64,000 bases of DNA from Blasia pusilla. Taxonomy: Eukaryota; Marchantiophyta; Marchantiopsida; Blasiales. Of the stretch, positions 46,301-57,212 are shown one piece after another. The number at the start of each line of letters is the position of its first letter. Positions within the stretch are counted from its first letter, which is position 1. Position numbers and translations under genes: made by a program. Location: NCBI GenBank assembly GCA_050084515.1, contig CM114273.1, positions 33,976,001-34,040,000 on the forward strand. The letters run 5' to 3'. The notes beneath the pieces are model-generated. The model did not search any database and was not told the DNA's origin. It saw only the letters and a list, made by a program, of their open reading frames with translations.

Positions 46301-48901
46301 GAGAAAAAAGAAATAGGTTCGTAGAGTATGAAGAAGAAATGGTTGCGGTCATCCTATTGGTCGTTTATACGTTACTCATCCAAGTAAAAACTACATATTA
46401 TATATTGTGGTTATGAAGGCATTCTTTTATATTAGGTTAAATTTCAAATGTCACCCTTGAAATATTGATGTGAGCAAACCAATGCATTTTGTATCATACT
46501 AAATGATGTTAACAAAAAAAATAATGATCATCATAGGTGATGGAGAATGTCACTAGTTGCGATTACTTCTTCATCATGTTTGAGGTGCAACTTCATATGA
46601 GCATTTGAGAACTCTAGATGGAGTCATGCATCCAACTTTTAAGGAAGTTGCTATTGAATTAGGAGTTCTTGAGGATGATAATGAAGTCTTCCTTTGCTTA
46701 CAAGAAGCTTCCGAGATTCGCATAGTATCTTCACTCTGTCAATTATTTGTCATCATTCTAGCTTATAATACACTTGCTCGACCCGCTGCATTATGGAGTG
46801 AATTTTTGGCTTCACTCATAGAGGATCTCCTCTTTGAATGACGTGAGGTAAGCAAAAAAATCTTCAATATCCTTTCCTTTCTTCTTCTTCTTCTTCTTCA
46901 CCATCATGTTTGTGGACTTATTTTGAATATATTGGTTGACCTTGCAAAAAACAGGAATTCCTAATCTTCCACCTTATGCTTCCACCATTAACACCGCATT
47001 ATTGGAAGTACATTATCATTTGTAAGATCAAGGAGAGAGGTTGTCTGATTTTCCGGATATGCCTCAACCTAACTTTGAATCCCATAATTTGCGTACAGTT
47101 TTAGAGGAAGAGGACTCTTTATATGATCGAGATGAGTTATGTACTCAAGTTAGAAGTGGAGAGGCATCTTTGAATGATGGACAACAAATCATTTGGGATG
47201 CTATACATAACCAATTGGAGAAAGTGACACATAATGCTCTACCTTGTGGAAATTTTTTTTTTTAATTGATGGCCCAGGTAGAACAGGGAAGACCTTCTTA
47301 TATAATCTTCTTCTTGCAAGTGTAAGAAGTGCAAGAGATATTGATTTAGCTATTGCATCATCTAGGATAGTTGCACTATTATTAGATGGAGGGCGTACAG
47401 CGCACTTATGCTTCAGGATTTCTATAAATCTTGATGAAAACTCAACATGCGGACTATCTGTTAATAGAGATGTAGCATGTGTCATCTAGAAGGCCTCGAT
47501 TATTATATGGGATGAGGCACCCATCACTCATCGCCATGCGTTTGAGGCCGTGAATCGAACGTTACAAGATATTATGAGAGTGATCTCATGTGATCTAAGG
47601 GATGTGCCATTTGGAGGAAAGCTCATATTTTTTTTTGATGATTTTTGTCAAGTTTAACTTGTCTTTCGTCATGCCGACCGTCCAAAAATTATACAAGCCA
47701 CTTTAAAGAGATCACATTTATAGTCCCGCGTGAGGGTGATAAAGCTTACTACAAATATGAGAGTTCTAAATTTGGAAGGACATATGCGTGTTCATCAAAA
47801 AACTTTTGCTGATTAGTTATTGGGGGTGGGAGAGGGGCGTGTGCCTTTATACACTTCTTTGGGAGAGGATTTTATTCAATTACCATCTAACATGGTTGTT
47901 CATAGTTAAAATGTAATGGATCTTATTGATATTCTATACGGGAATGATCTTCAACGGTTACATGAAATCAACTTTTTGAAAGATACAACTATTCTCACGT
48001 CAAGAAATAAAGATGTTGATGACATAAATGCAGAATTCATGTCTCAATTTTATGGAGAGGTAATTATCACTACTCTCAATGATGACTGTGTTAACGATTA
48101 TATCTTACTTCATGAAATGTTCCTATTTAGGACATTTTTTGAATTTTTTTCCTCACAAATTTGTTTTTTGTATAGAAACATACTTACCTTAGTGTTGACT
48201 TTGTTCCAAATGAAGGAATGAGTTATATCTATCCAAAAAAATTCTTGAATAGATGCTTACCTTCTAGACTACCCCCACATCGTTTGTGGTTGAAGATTGA
48301 TGCACCAATCATGATTCTATGAAACAAGAGTACTTCAAAAGTTTGTGGTTGAAGATTGATGCACCAATCATGATTCTATGAAACAAGAGTACTTCAAAAG
48401 GACAAGCGAATAGCACTCAAGTGATCATTCGTCGATTCATGCAACATACTGTAGATGCTAAAATTATTACGGGAATAATATTGGACATCGAGTTTTCATT
48501 CCATGTATCCCATTGATTGCTTCTGACTCGGGCTTGCTTTTTTATTCACACGTACTGCAATTTCCTGTCCGTCCTGCTTTTGCCGTGACTATTGATAAGT
48601 CACAAGGTCAGACTTCGAAAAAGGTTGGAATTTTCTTACCCTAAATTATATGTGGTACTATCTAGAGTAGGACAAAGGAATTCAATTTATATTATGATTG
48701 GTAATGATACACATTCAAATGAGAAAGGTGATTATACAATAAATGTAGTGTATAAAGAGAAATTTTATTTCCTTGCTAGAAAGTAAAATGTTAAAATTTT
48801 CATTAAATAAAGATGTTTCAAAATATCACTTTTTTAATCAAATTTTAAAATATTTGAAATAAATAAATTATATGCTCTAGCATAGCACACCACCTCACTA
48901 G
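46300..48901 (+). mobile_element. Helitron 2, decayed
   Basis: This is a second, more decayed member of the Helitron family at 4840-10617, lacking the Rep part. Matching blocks are 46320-46380 (compare 8090-8150), 46545-46841 (linker; TFKEVAIELGVLEDD), 46955-47265, the Walker A region at 47262-47320 (DGPGRTGKTFLYNLLLA, better preserved than in Helitron 1), 47490-47700 and 47916-48780 (LYVVLSRVGQ). The intron between linker and helicase is at the same place as in Helitron 1 (gtaagc at 46848). A 60-bp tandem duplication occurs at 48280-48400. A likely 3' end is CTAG at 48898-48901 followed by T, with the small stem tgct...agca about 16 bases upstream. Confidence 0.82.
48280..48400 (+). repeat. 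Tandem duplication inside Helitron 2
   Basis: 'gtttgtggttgaagattgatgc' through 'caagagtacttcaaaag' occurs at about 48282-48340 and again at about 48341-48399, nearly identical. It is a recent local duplication in the helicase remnant. Confidence 0.85.
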
Positions 48902-49666
48902 TTAATTAAAAGCGCAAATACAAAATGTGTCCCTCAACTAACAGGTTGTAATGTGCCCTTAGGCAAATTATGTTTTAAGCCATGATTTGCTTTAGGATCA
49001 AATGTCATCCCCGAGTGCGGGGTGCCGTTGGAGGTGGACGTTCACCCTATGGCCGGACGTACACGATAGGTCTCCATGTATTTAACCCAATCGATCTGAA
49101 AATTACGAAATCTGACAAGATTGAGATTCTCCGGACATAAACGGAAGCCATGCCTATTTTATGGTCAAAAACAAGGACGCAAAAAAAATTACATCCTCAA
49201 AGTGAGACGCCCTATTAAGTGCACAATTTCGTGTTCCGTAGCGTCAGTAGACTCTATGGCCACAAGCGTTCGATGGGGTCTCATGGGGTGGCCGTTCATC
49301 GCACATTTGACACGCGCCTTCAGTTGAGTCTAGTATACAGGAAACCGTTTTAACGCGTTTCTCTCTCTTTGAAGAAAGAGAGAGAGAAACGCTTTCTGAA
49401 TCGAAAGATTTGGAGAAAGTGTGCAAATGAAGAAGAGAGAGAGAGAGACGTAATTGAGAAGCACAATGGCCCTGCGGAGATGCGGATGGAGTCACGGCGA
49501 CGCCACGCGACTGATAGCGGGAAAAGAAGCTATTGCCTTTCTTCCCCACGACGAACCGACCCAACTACGCACAGTTTCATCACCGGACCCATCAAGAGGG
49601 AGAAGATTCACGGCAGCAGAGACGCAGAAGGAGAGAGAGACTGTACACATTAAGTAGTGCCTGCCG
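48902..49666. other. Spacer with GA-rich segment
   Basis: I see no gene. An imperfect inverted repeat occurs near 49348-49400 ('gcgtttctctctctttgaag' then 'aaagagagagagaaacgc'). Frames at 49244-49657 overlap on several strands and reflect GA bias. Confidence 0.4.
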
Positions 49667-49710
49667 TAGCCTTGCGACCATAGACCCCGCGCCCTGGTTG
49701 GACGGTGCTT
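49667..49710 (-). repeat. 44-bp LINE 3'-end fragment
   Basis: The 44 bases from TAGCCTTGCGACC to GACGGTGCTT are identical to 42277-42320, the 3' terminus of the LINE. It is probably a severely 5'-truncated insertion. Similarity stops at both ends. Confidence 0.8.
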
Positions 49711-49925
49711 CAGAATAAGACAAGAGTACTTGTTCAGGACACATCAAGAGGAAGAAGATTCACGGCAGCAGACATGCGATTCCATGGCAGAGACGCACAG
49801 AGAGAGAACGAGTACTCATTCAGAAGAGACTGTCGCAGACTTGCCACACACACTACAGAGAGAGAGAGAGAGAGGACTCATTACGGACTTACCCTGCCAG
49901 ACAGAAAGAGAGAGGTTCATGGAGT

Positions 49926-50270
49926 AATAGCCTTTGCGGCCATAGATCCTCGGACGGGTGCAGAGGGAGGAAGGGAGGGTACCGGATGGATGAGAGTGGG
50001 GGGAGGGACTCTCGAATGCGGTGGGAGAGCTGACCATGGCCAGTGTTGGAGCGGAACTGCCGAGAATCAGCCAAGCAGCTCTTCTATTCCAACACCACCC
50101 GACCTACCTGATTGGGATCCCACATACACGTTACTTACCAACCAGTGCAGCTGCACTGAATCTATGCTACTGATCTTGGTGGACAGCTCTGGTGTCACCA
50201 ACTTAGCGATTGAGGGAGAGAGACAGAGACACAGAGACTTCTTTCAGTCCATTTTCCCACACTCTGTACG
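49926..50270 (-). repeat. Diverged LINE 3'-tail copy
   Basis: This stretch aligns with 42277-42600: 'tagcctttgcggccatagat' matches the LINE terminus, then 'ggtaccggatggatgagag', 'gggatcccacatacacgtta', 'cttaccaaccagtgca', and 'tctggtgtcaccaacttagc' match 42358, 42487, 42508 and 42560. It is much more diverged than the 44-bp fragment beside it. It carries no coding domain. Confidence 0.65.
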
Positions 50271-51785
50271 AGAAGACCTACAGTGACTTTCTTTTCGGAC
50301 GGATGGAACTTAGGTTAAGAGAAAGTCACCGAATAATGACATGCTAATAAGGGTTCAGATAATGCAGTAACCGAAGCAGAGACGAAATCGGCGCAGTCTA
50401 AAGTTTCCTTCTTACGCATGTGGATATGTCGAGAACGAAGAGAAGAATAGGAGATGGAGAGAGGGCAGAGAGTTTGCAAATGCTCGAATTCCGAAGGAGG
50501 TTCTCCTGATGAAAGACTTTGAAACAGACTTAAGCAATGACGCGAACAGACTAAAATCAGCTTCAAAGACCAGTAGCTCCCACGCCTGCAAATATAGAGG
50601 CAGCGAGAGATTGGAAAACAACGGTTATGGTGTAGAGCAGGAGAAATGGAGATATGAGGTCCTAAGAGCACAAATGAGGGAACGCATCCACTGAAAAAAA
50701 AGGCACCGAGAGTTTGAAGCACAACGACAACGGTTGTACTCCGAAAGTCGGAGGAGCCTAGAGGCACTAACATACAGCAACCCTCCTTCAGAAGAGAAAG
50801 GAGAGGACCCTCAAATCTCCCCGAGATAAATGATTGAACCAGAATTCAATCCGTAACGCGAAATATGTCCCAGACATTGAGTCATTACACCCGGACGATT
50901 ACAGCCATGGAGCTAGGAGCGACAGGAAATAACAAAGAAAACTCAGAAGACAAATGAGTGAACCAGCATGCATTCAGTAGCGCAAGAAATGAGAGAATGA
51001 TCCCTTAAGCAAGTTTTCTACCTCCGAACAAATTTTAACAATAACGGGGAGATTTTGTCCGTCTCCAACCACCTACTGATATGACCGGCACTCTTTTAAT
51101 TTCGGAGCACGGCATTAGCATTGAATTCTTTGTCGTGCAAGATGGAGAGGATGAGTCGTAAACGAAGTGTCTACGACACCTACAGTAAAAAGATAAGAAG
51201 AGAACACTATTTGCATGGAAGACTTTAGGTTGATATGGGCGGCAAAATTTTTAGTACTAACTGGACCGTGAACAACTCCATTAGTTCCTTCTCTATACAC
51301 AGATTTACATTTTTTACGACTAAAAGCACTTCGTCCATGGGAGTACTATTTCAATGGAACCTCTTACTATCAGCTTTCGATTGCCGAAATTCTATACTGC
51401 AAGCGATTCGCTTTTCAGCTCTCAGAGGGGTGCGGTGGGCTCCCTTTCATCAAGGTAATTGCACAACGCCCATCCAATCCGAGAACTGTCAGCCTCCCTC
51501 CCCTCTCAAGAAGAGCTCGATTTCTCCCACCAGCTCATGCATTGCTTTTGTTTCGAGGTCAAGCCGGCAATGCAATAGGAGCATCCATCTGCTGGGTTTC
51601 ATGACGTTAACATTCATGCTTCAACACACACAAACCTTCAGTTGTACAACAGCTTCGAAGTGGAGCTTGAGACGGATGCGTCCACCATCTGATCAATCAC
51701 GGGCTCCACAGGGCAAGGGACTGGAGGAGACGAGGGGGGAGAGGGGAGGGAGGGAGGAAGGGAGAAGGCAGGAGAAGGAGAGAGC
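50271..51785. other. 3' flank of the F-box/Kelch gene, no other gene
   Basis: This probably contains the 3' untranslated region of the minus-strand F-box/Kelch gene next to 51786. The frames at 50315-50773 (-) and 51235-52089 (+) have no domain, and the second overlaps the Kelch gene on the opposite strand. Confidence 0.45.
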
Positions 51786-52905
51786 TCACACTTCCACAGC
51801 ACAGAGAGCCGGGAATGCACCCACAAACTTTACAGGACTAAGGACTCTCTCCCAAGTAAGCCTTGAGCCGGTGAGTCCAAACCCTCTGGTTTTGAGAAGA
51901 GTGCAGCCCCGATCATTTTCATCGCCCAGGCACACCATGGCGAACACTTCGTCGTCGACTGCGGCTACCGATAGGACCAGGCAGGGAGAACCATCACCGA
52001 AGGACATGAACCACGAATCTTTATACAGTTGTTTCCAAGAGTTGGTGAGAGCGTCGAATTTCTCCACACCGAGAGTGCTGAATGAGTAGAGCTCCCCATT
52101 GACGACTGTACACGCTTGCTCGTCGTAATCGTTCTTCATGTTCCCCAATTGCCTCCACTCTTTCCTCGATGCGTCGTATACCTCGGCCGAATTGGCCCAC
52201 TCCGCATCATCATCTTCGGAGTCCTCCAAATCGTCGTACTGAACCATATCTTCATTTTCTCCAGATAGCGTGTAGCCCCCGATCACATACATGTTTTTGT
52301 CCCAGATCGCCACAGTGCAGCACGAGCGAGGCCCGTGCATATCCGATACGGCTTCCCACACATTCAGCTCCGGATCATACACCTCGGCATTGGAGAGCGC
52401 GCAAGAAATATCACTGTGGCCGCCGGCCACATACACCTTGCCATCGATCACCCCACAAGCGAAGCTCGCTCTTGCGGTGATCATATTCTCGCATTGCTGC
52501 CACACTCCATTCCCCGTCACTAGATCCAACGTATACACTTCTCGCCTCGGCTGCCATGTTTCCTGATCTCTCCCGCCCAGAACGAATAGCTTGCCCCGGA
52601 TGCAGACCAGCTCCGAAAACAGAGGAATCCCGCATCCCACATCGGGAATCGAGGGCAGCTCCTGCCAGCTTCCATCGCCCGGGTTGTGCATCGATAGCGC
52701 GTACGCGAATGACTCCGGAACGGCCCTCTTGTCATCCAACTCGTGCTCTTCGTACGTCGGGCCTGAAAACGCCCCCATCAACCCCCGCGCATAATGCGAT
52801 TCCATCGCTATGTCCTCCTCCTCCTCCTCCTCCTCATCCTCCTCCTCCTCCTCTCCAGCGTGCATGAATAGCGGCCGCTGCTCCTCGTCCTCGTCCTCGT
52901 CCTCA

Positions 52906-52940
<35 letters not shown>

Positions 52941-53558
52941 GTCCTCCTCTTCATCGTCGTCCTCATCTTCGTCGTCATCATCGTCGAAGACTTCGTCGTC
53001 ATCGTCTTCCTCAGGGTGCGGAAAGGGCACGGGCAGAGGGACGGTGAGGGACGGAACCGATTGCACCTTGTGAAGCACGGCCACGAGAGTCTGAGTGCGC
53101 TCGGTGCGACGGCGCGCATGGTAGACCTCGCGGCTCTGAATTGTAGAGCGCCAAGCTCGGCTCACGGAGGACAGAGAGATCATCTGTTGCCACGAGACTT
53201 TTGTGAGTATACAGTCCAGTACCAGATCGTCGGGGATTCCAGGGATGAGAATTCTCTCCGTCCACTCTTCTCGATTCTCTGAAGGGATCTCCATCTTCTT
53301 CTGCTTAAGCTCTTCCTCCTCCTCCTCCTCCTCCTCCTTTTCTGCGGTTTCCTTCCTCAGATCTGTCGATTCCGAGTTGTTCAACTCCTCCTCGCTCGCC
53401 TTCCCGGACTCCATCTCTCGGGATCTTGAAAGCCAGACGGTTCCAGGAATCATAAAATCGAAGGCAAACACTGAACTGATCAGATCCGGATCCCCACTTT
53501 CGCTGAGTGGCTTGGCAGAGGGACGCTTGCAGAAGCACAACTTCCACGACCTCCTCAC
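51786..53558 (-). CDS. F-box/Kelch-repeat protein with long acidic tract
   Basis: This intronless gene encodes 590 residues. F-box proteins are substrate receptors of SCF (SKP1-cullin-F-box) ubiquitin ligases; the F-box binds the SKP1 adaptor and the Kelch propeller usually holds the target. The F-box is at about residues 104-150 (IPDDLVLDCILTKV, then VSRAWRSTIQS). An unusual, nearly pure Asp/Glu stretch covers about 183-249. Kelch repeats follow at about 315-510 (KLFVLGGRDQETWQPRREVY, KVYVAGGHSDISCA, NMYVIGGYTLSGE, each with a Gly-Gly pair), with a second acidic insert at 443-452. Plant F-box/Kelch proteins are usually shorter, about 350-480 residues, because they lack such a tract. Start choice: Met1 is the first in frame, but Met36 and Met49 (codon at 53414) are plausible, and a start at Met49 gives a more usual N-terminus. 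The frame has no stop, so the gene looks intact. The target is unknown. Confidence 0.93.
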
Positions 53559-55060
53559 TGCGCACTCGCTCCCCTCGCAGCTTACAGCAATCTCCCCACT
53601 CAGATCCGCTGCTCCTGCCTAGCTCCCCACAACTGCGGAACCTTCCCTAACCCTCGGAACGAAAAAAGGAGGATCAGGAGAGGCCTGAGAGGAGAGAATG
53701 AGAATCGCGACTTGAGGTCTGCTCCTCCCGTCCGATCACTCCGATGTTGGACCTATGGACGAAGAGAGAATGAAAAGGCGAGCGGAATCTTACGCTCGCC
53801 CTGCGATGTTGGAGTTGGATCCCGGTGAATAAATAAATTAGGCGTTGCTCCAACGCCTCCCACTACCCCACCGAGTCTCGCTCGCGCGCTCGGTGTGGTC
53901 GCTAGAATAGTAACGGCCCAATCATCGTGAGCAGCAGATGTGAAGCCTCTCTGCCGGCGAGCCCCTTCGTTCCCGGATGCTGGGACGGGCTTCCACCTCT
54001 TCGTCGGATCGCCCTCTCACCTTTTTCTCTTCCTCCCTCGCGCCTCCCTCCCTCCCTCCCTCCCTACCTCCGTGTCCTCGGGTGGCAGCGACGAAATCGT
54101 ACTCTCGAATTGTTATCTATCTCCGTCTGTCCGTTTGTCTGTCTTTCTCCACAATGAGAGCGAGCGAGCGAACGAGGAGCCTGACCACTACGTGACAATC
54201 AATCAATCAATCAGAGAAGCTGTGCTCCTATCACTGCTACACTCTACCAAGTTCCTGCTCTCACTTCTACTTTCTCGGGACCTGTATGTCTGTGTGTCTG
54301 TCCGTCCGTCTGGCTGTCTGTCGGCCCGTCCGTCCGTCCGCCCTAAGGCCCGCAGGTTCGACTCTTCGGTCGTTCTCCCGCTGCGTTCTTCTGCCGTCCC
54401 GCTCGCGCGTCTGTACGTCGCGACTTCGCGGCGGTTGCTTGCTTCCATCAGCCGCTTATCACTGAGGCTTCACTTTCATTCCTTCGTATGCAGAAGCCCG
54501 CCGCCCTGCTCACGACGGACCTTCGCATACGCTGCCACTCGTTTCCCTATCCCTTACCTGCGTCGCGCTCCTTCCCCTTACCGCCAATCGAAACCCCCAA
54601 TCGACGCGATTGTGGACCTCCGTGAGTCGGACACATCAGGCGGGAGTCGTCGTCATCGTCACTTCCGCAGCTGAGGTGAATCTCACCCGCCCACGCAGCT
54701 GGCTGGGATCGCCGGTGACGGCCGGTCGCTCCAATTCCGTTCCTCCTCTGCTGCAACAAGCCGGCTGGCTGGGCCAAGGAGGTCCATATAACGCGCCTGG
54801 CTGGAGCCCGTTCCTCCTAGATGCCGATCCTCGAAGAGCGCGCCGTGCCGCGAATAAAATACGTACATCCCAGGGATGGTAATCCGTGACGGCGCGACCT
54901 CACTTCTTCGTCGCGCGCTAACCTCGCCGCACCCGGGCCTCATCACTGACGCCTTTCTACTGCATCGCTCCCTCCGGAAACGCGCATCTTTAACCGGCTC
55001 CCCAGATTTCGGCCTAACGAAACGTACCTCTAATAATAGAATCGTTCTTCTTTTTCCTCC
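53559..55060. promoter_or_regulatory. GC-rich upstream region of the F-box/Kelch gene
   Basis: This stretch is markedly GC-richer than the flanking AT-rich DNA and holds many CT/GA microsatellite-like runs: tccc repeats at about 54044-54066 and gtcc repeats near 54300-54342. It should contain the promoter and 5' leader of the minus-strand gene. The plus frame at 53940-54674 is Ser/Leu/Pro/Arg-rich without a domain, and I treat it as spurious. No TATA box is assigned. Confidence 0.45.
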
Positions 55061-57212
55061 GTAATGTCTACATTATTATTGGGATGGATTTCTTTTTTCA
55101 ATAGCTTTTTGCCTATTTTACACATGCTCAATTGGTGAACAAAAATTTCTACTAGTTTGGTTAATTGTATCGTGTGACTACTATGAGACTGAACGAAGAA
55201 AATAGTGCAGCCTGATTTTTTTAAGCATGCTCTCAACGTTTGTCTCTTTTTTAGCTGCTTTAGAAAAAAGAATCTTTTCATCTTTGCTCGTCAGGAGCAC
55301 TTTAGGCGCAACCGAATTCCTCACGTTGCCACAACATTTTCGCGATAGGCATTTTGAGTGATTGATCTCATCAAAGCATTAATCTCAACCTAAACCCTCG
55401 TCGTTGCAGTAAGCATACCTAATCTCGAACCCTTCTTACTTCTCAACAAGCCATGTCACATGCGACAAAGACTTGTAAGAAAAATTCCAACTTTACACAA
55501 TGCAACATAATTCCCTAAAATAGGGAATCTAGATGACTAATCGATGAAGGGGATAATTATTACATGTCTCTTCTTAAAGAACTGAACTTATCTCCAAAGG
55601 GAATTACCTCTTGTGGAAAAAAATTAAGAATAATCGCTATTATGTGTAGTTATTTACGAATACAATATTTAATGATCTTTTCCATTTTAAAATTGAAATA
55701 AATATATCGACGTTAATATAAAGATGATTAATTTTACAAATCAATAGGATAGTTCAAAATTGATTTAAAATCACACTTGAAAATCTTCAAAATCAATTAT
55801 GGGAGTTAATTTTAAATCATCCGTGCACTAATTTACTATTATAAAAGAATCTATATTATAGTGGGAAGAGAGGTGAAATTTTTTTTTCTTCTACTTCCTA
55901 AAGATCCCCTAAGAAGTAGTAGTTTCTATGCATGAGCGTTTGAGATTGGACTTCTTCTAAAATCCATATACATTTTTACTAGTATTATTATTTTAATATT
56001 ACAATAAGAAAAATAATGAAGATGTAAAATAAAACTTAGAAACGTGATGGAATATTTATATGGACTCTTGTTTAATAATATTACAAAATGAAAAAACAGA
56101 TGTGGTATATACTCATGTTATGGCATGGTACAAACACTTTTAATAATGTTTTTTAAAAAAACTCAGAATGGAATGGTGAAATACGATATTCTATTTTTAA
56201 ATGAAAATAAAAATATTTTAATTTGATTCCTTACCGTACTAAAAATTGAAGCTTCTTAAAAAGCACGTCGGTTTGGGACCTATTCATCTTCTCCTTTCTA
56301 AATGGACGGCGATTGAGTAGCACCTGGCCTCCCGTTAGTGATCGTCCCTCCCTGGGCGCCACCCGGGTCCATCTGTGATCTGCCCGCTCGCTGGATGGGA
56401 ACTAACCGGCTGCCCCGTTGGCAGGTCAAGTACTCAGTAGGTATCCTTCAACGCGAGTCGACTGTACACGTATACACCTCGCTTGACCCGATCGGTCCAT
56501 GCATTCTGACAGGTCGGACACGCATAGAGGAGAGCAAACCACGTCGTCTGTGCTCCGCGCGGGCCCACCGCGCTGTCGATGATTGTTGGCCGGATCGAAA
56601 ACATTTGCCGACGCCGACGTCTGGAAATTCAAAATCTATCCGCTTTTTTAACCTTTTCAAAGTTGCAGCCCGGATTGAAACGGGGCAGCTGACTCGCACC
56701 GTATTAACGTGCGGGAAGTTATATCTTAATTTGGAAATTTCTATTCCAAAACAAAGTAATAACGTTAGATGGGATGCGTGCGTGTATAGCCTATTATAAG
56801 GAGCGGGAGAAAAAACCTATATTCAGAAAATGATTGTACCATTTTCAAAACAATACCCTCTTTAATTAGATAGAGAGAGATCTGACTTCTTTCAACTTAT
56901 TAAACAACTCGGAGGGACTTCTATTTCAATCAAATATCCTATTCAGTCCGCTTACCAACAATTTTCTTCATTTTTTGAGGAATTACCAAAATTAGATATT
57001 ATTCTACTTTCCTCTTCCAATTTGCTATTCAATGATGACTTTCAACAAATTGGGGAAAGATGATTTCCCAAATTAGAAATAAGATGGACCGTCAAAGATG
57101 TTCTCATCCTGCTACTTTTGTAACAAGCTTATGCTATGCTTGGGTTTAGGAAAGGAAATGTGTTTTTGAAAAAAAATGAATATTTTATTTTATATTATGT
57201 TTTTTATTCATC
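55060..57212. other. AT-rich spacer, no gene
   Basis: No gene is visible. A GC-richer island at about 56270-56700 contains overlapping open frames on both strands without motifs. Repeated A/T tracts dominate the rest. Confidence 0.5.

Noticed and set aside
50315-50773. 152-codon minus-strand frame
   Set aside because: No motif, and it overlaps other frames in a GA-rich 3' flank.
51235-52089. 284-codon plus-strand open frame
   Set aside because: Its 3' part overlaps the F-box/Kelch coding sequence antisense. It has no domain and is a mirror of biased codons.
52810-53073. Poly-Ser plus-strand frame
   Set aside because: Antisense shadow of the acidic tract.
53940-54674. 244-codon plus-strand open frame
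   Set aside because: Ser/Leu/Pro/Arg-rich translation of CT-rich DNA upstream of the F-box/Kelch gene, with no domain and competing frames on both strands.
55850-55880. Possible Helitron 5' end (tctatattatagtgggaag)
   Set aside because: Resembles a plant Helitron start, but no CTRR end with hairpin was seen downstream. A similar string at 194-215 has the same problem.
56338-56799. 153-codon plus-strand frame in a GC-rich island
   Set aside because: Overlapping open frames on both strands, no motif and no splice context.
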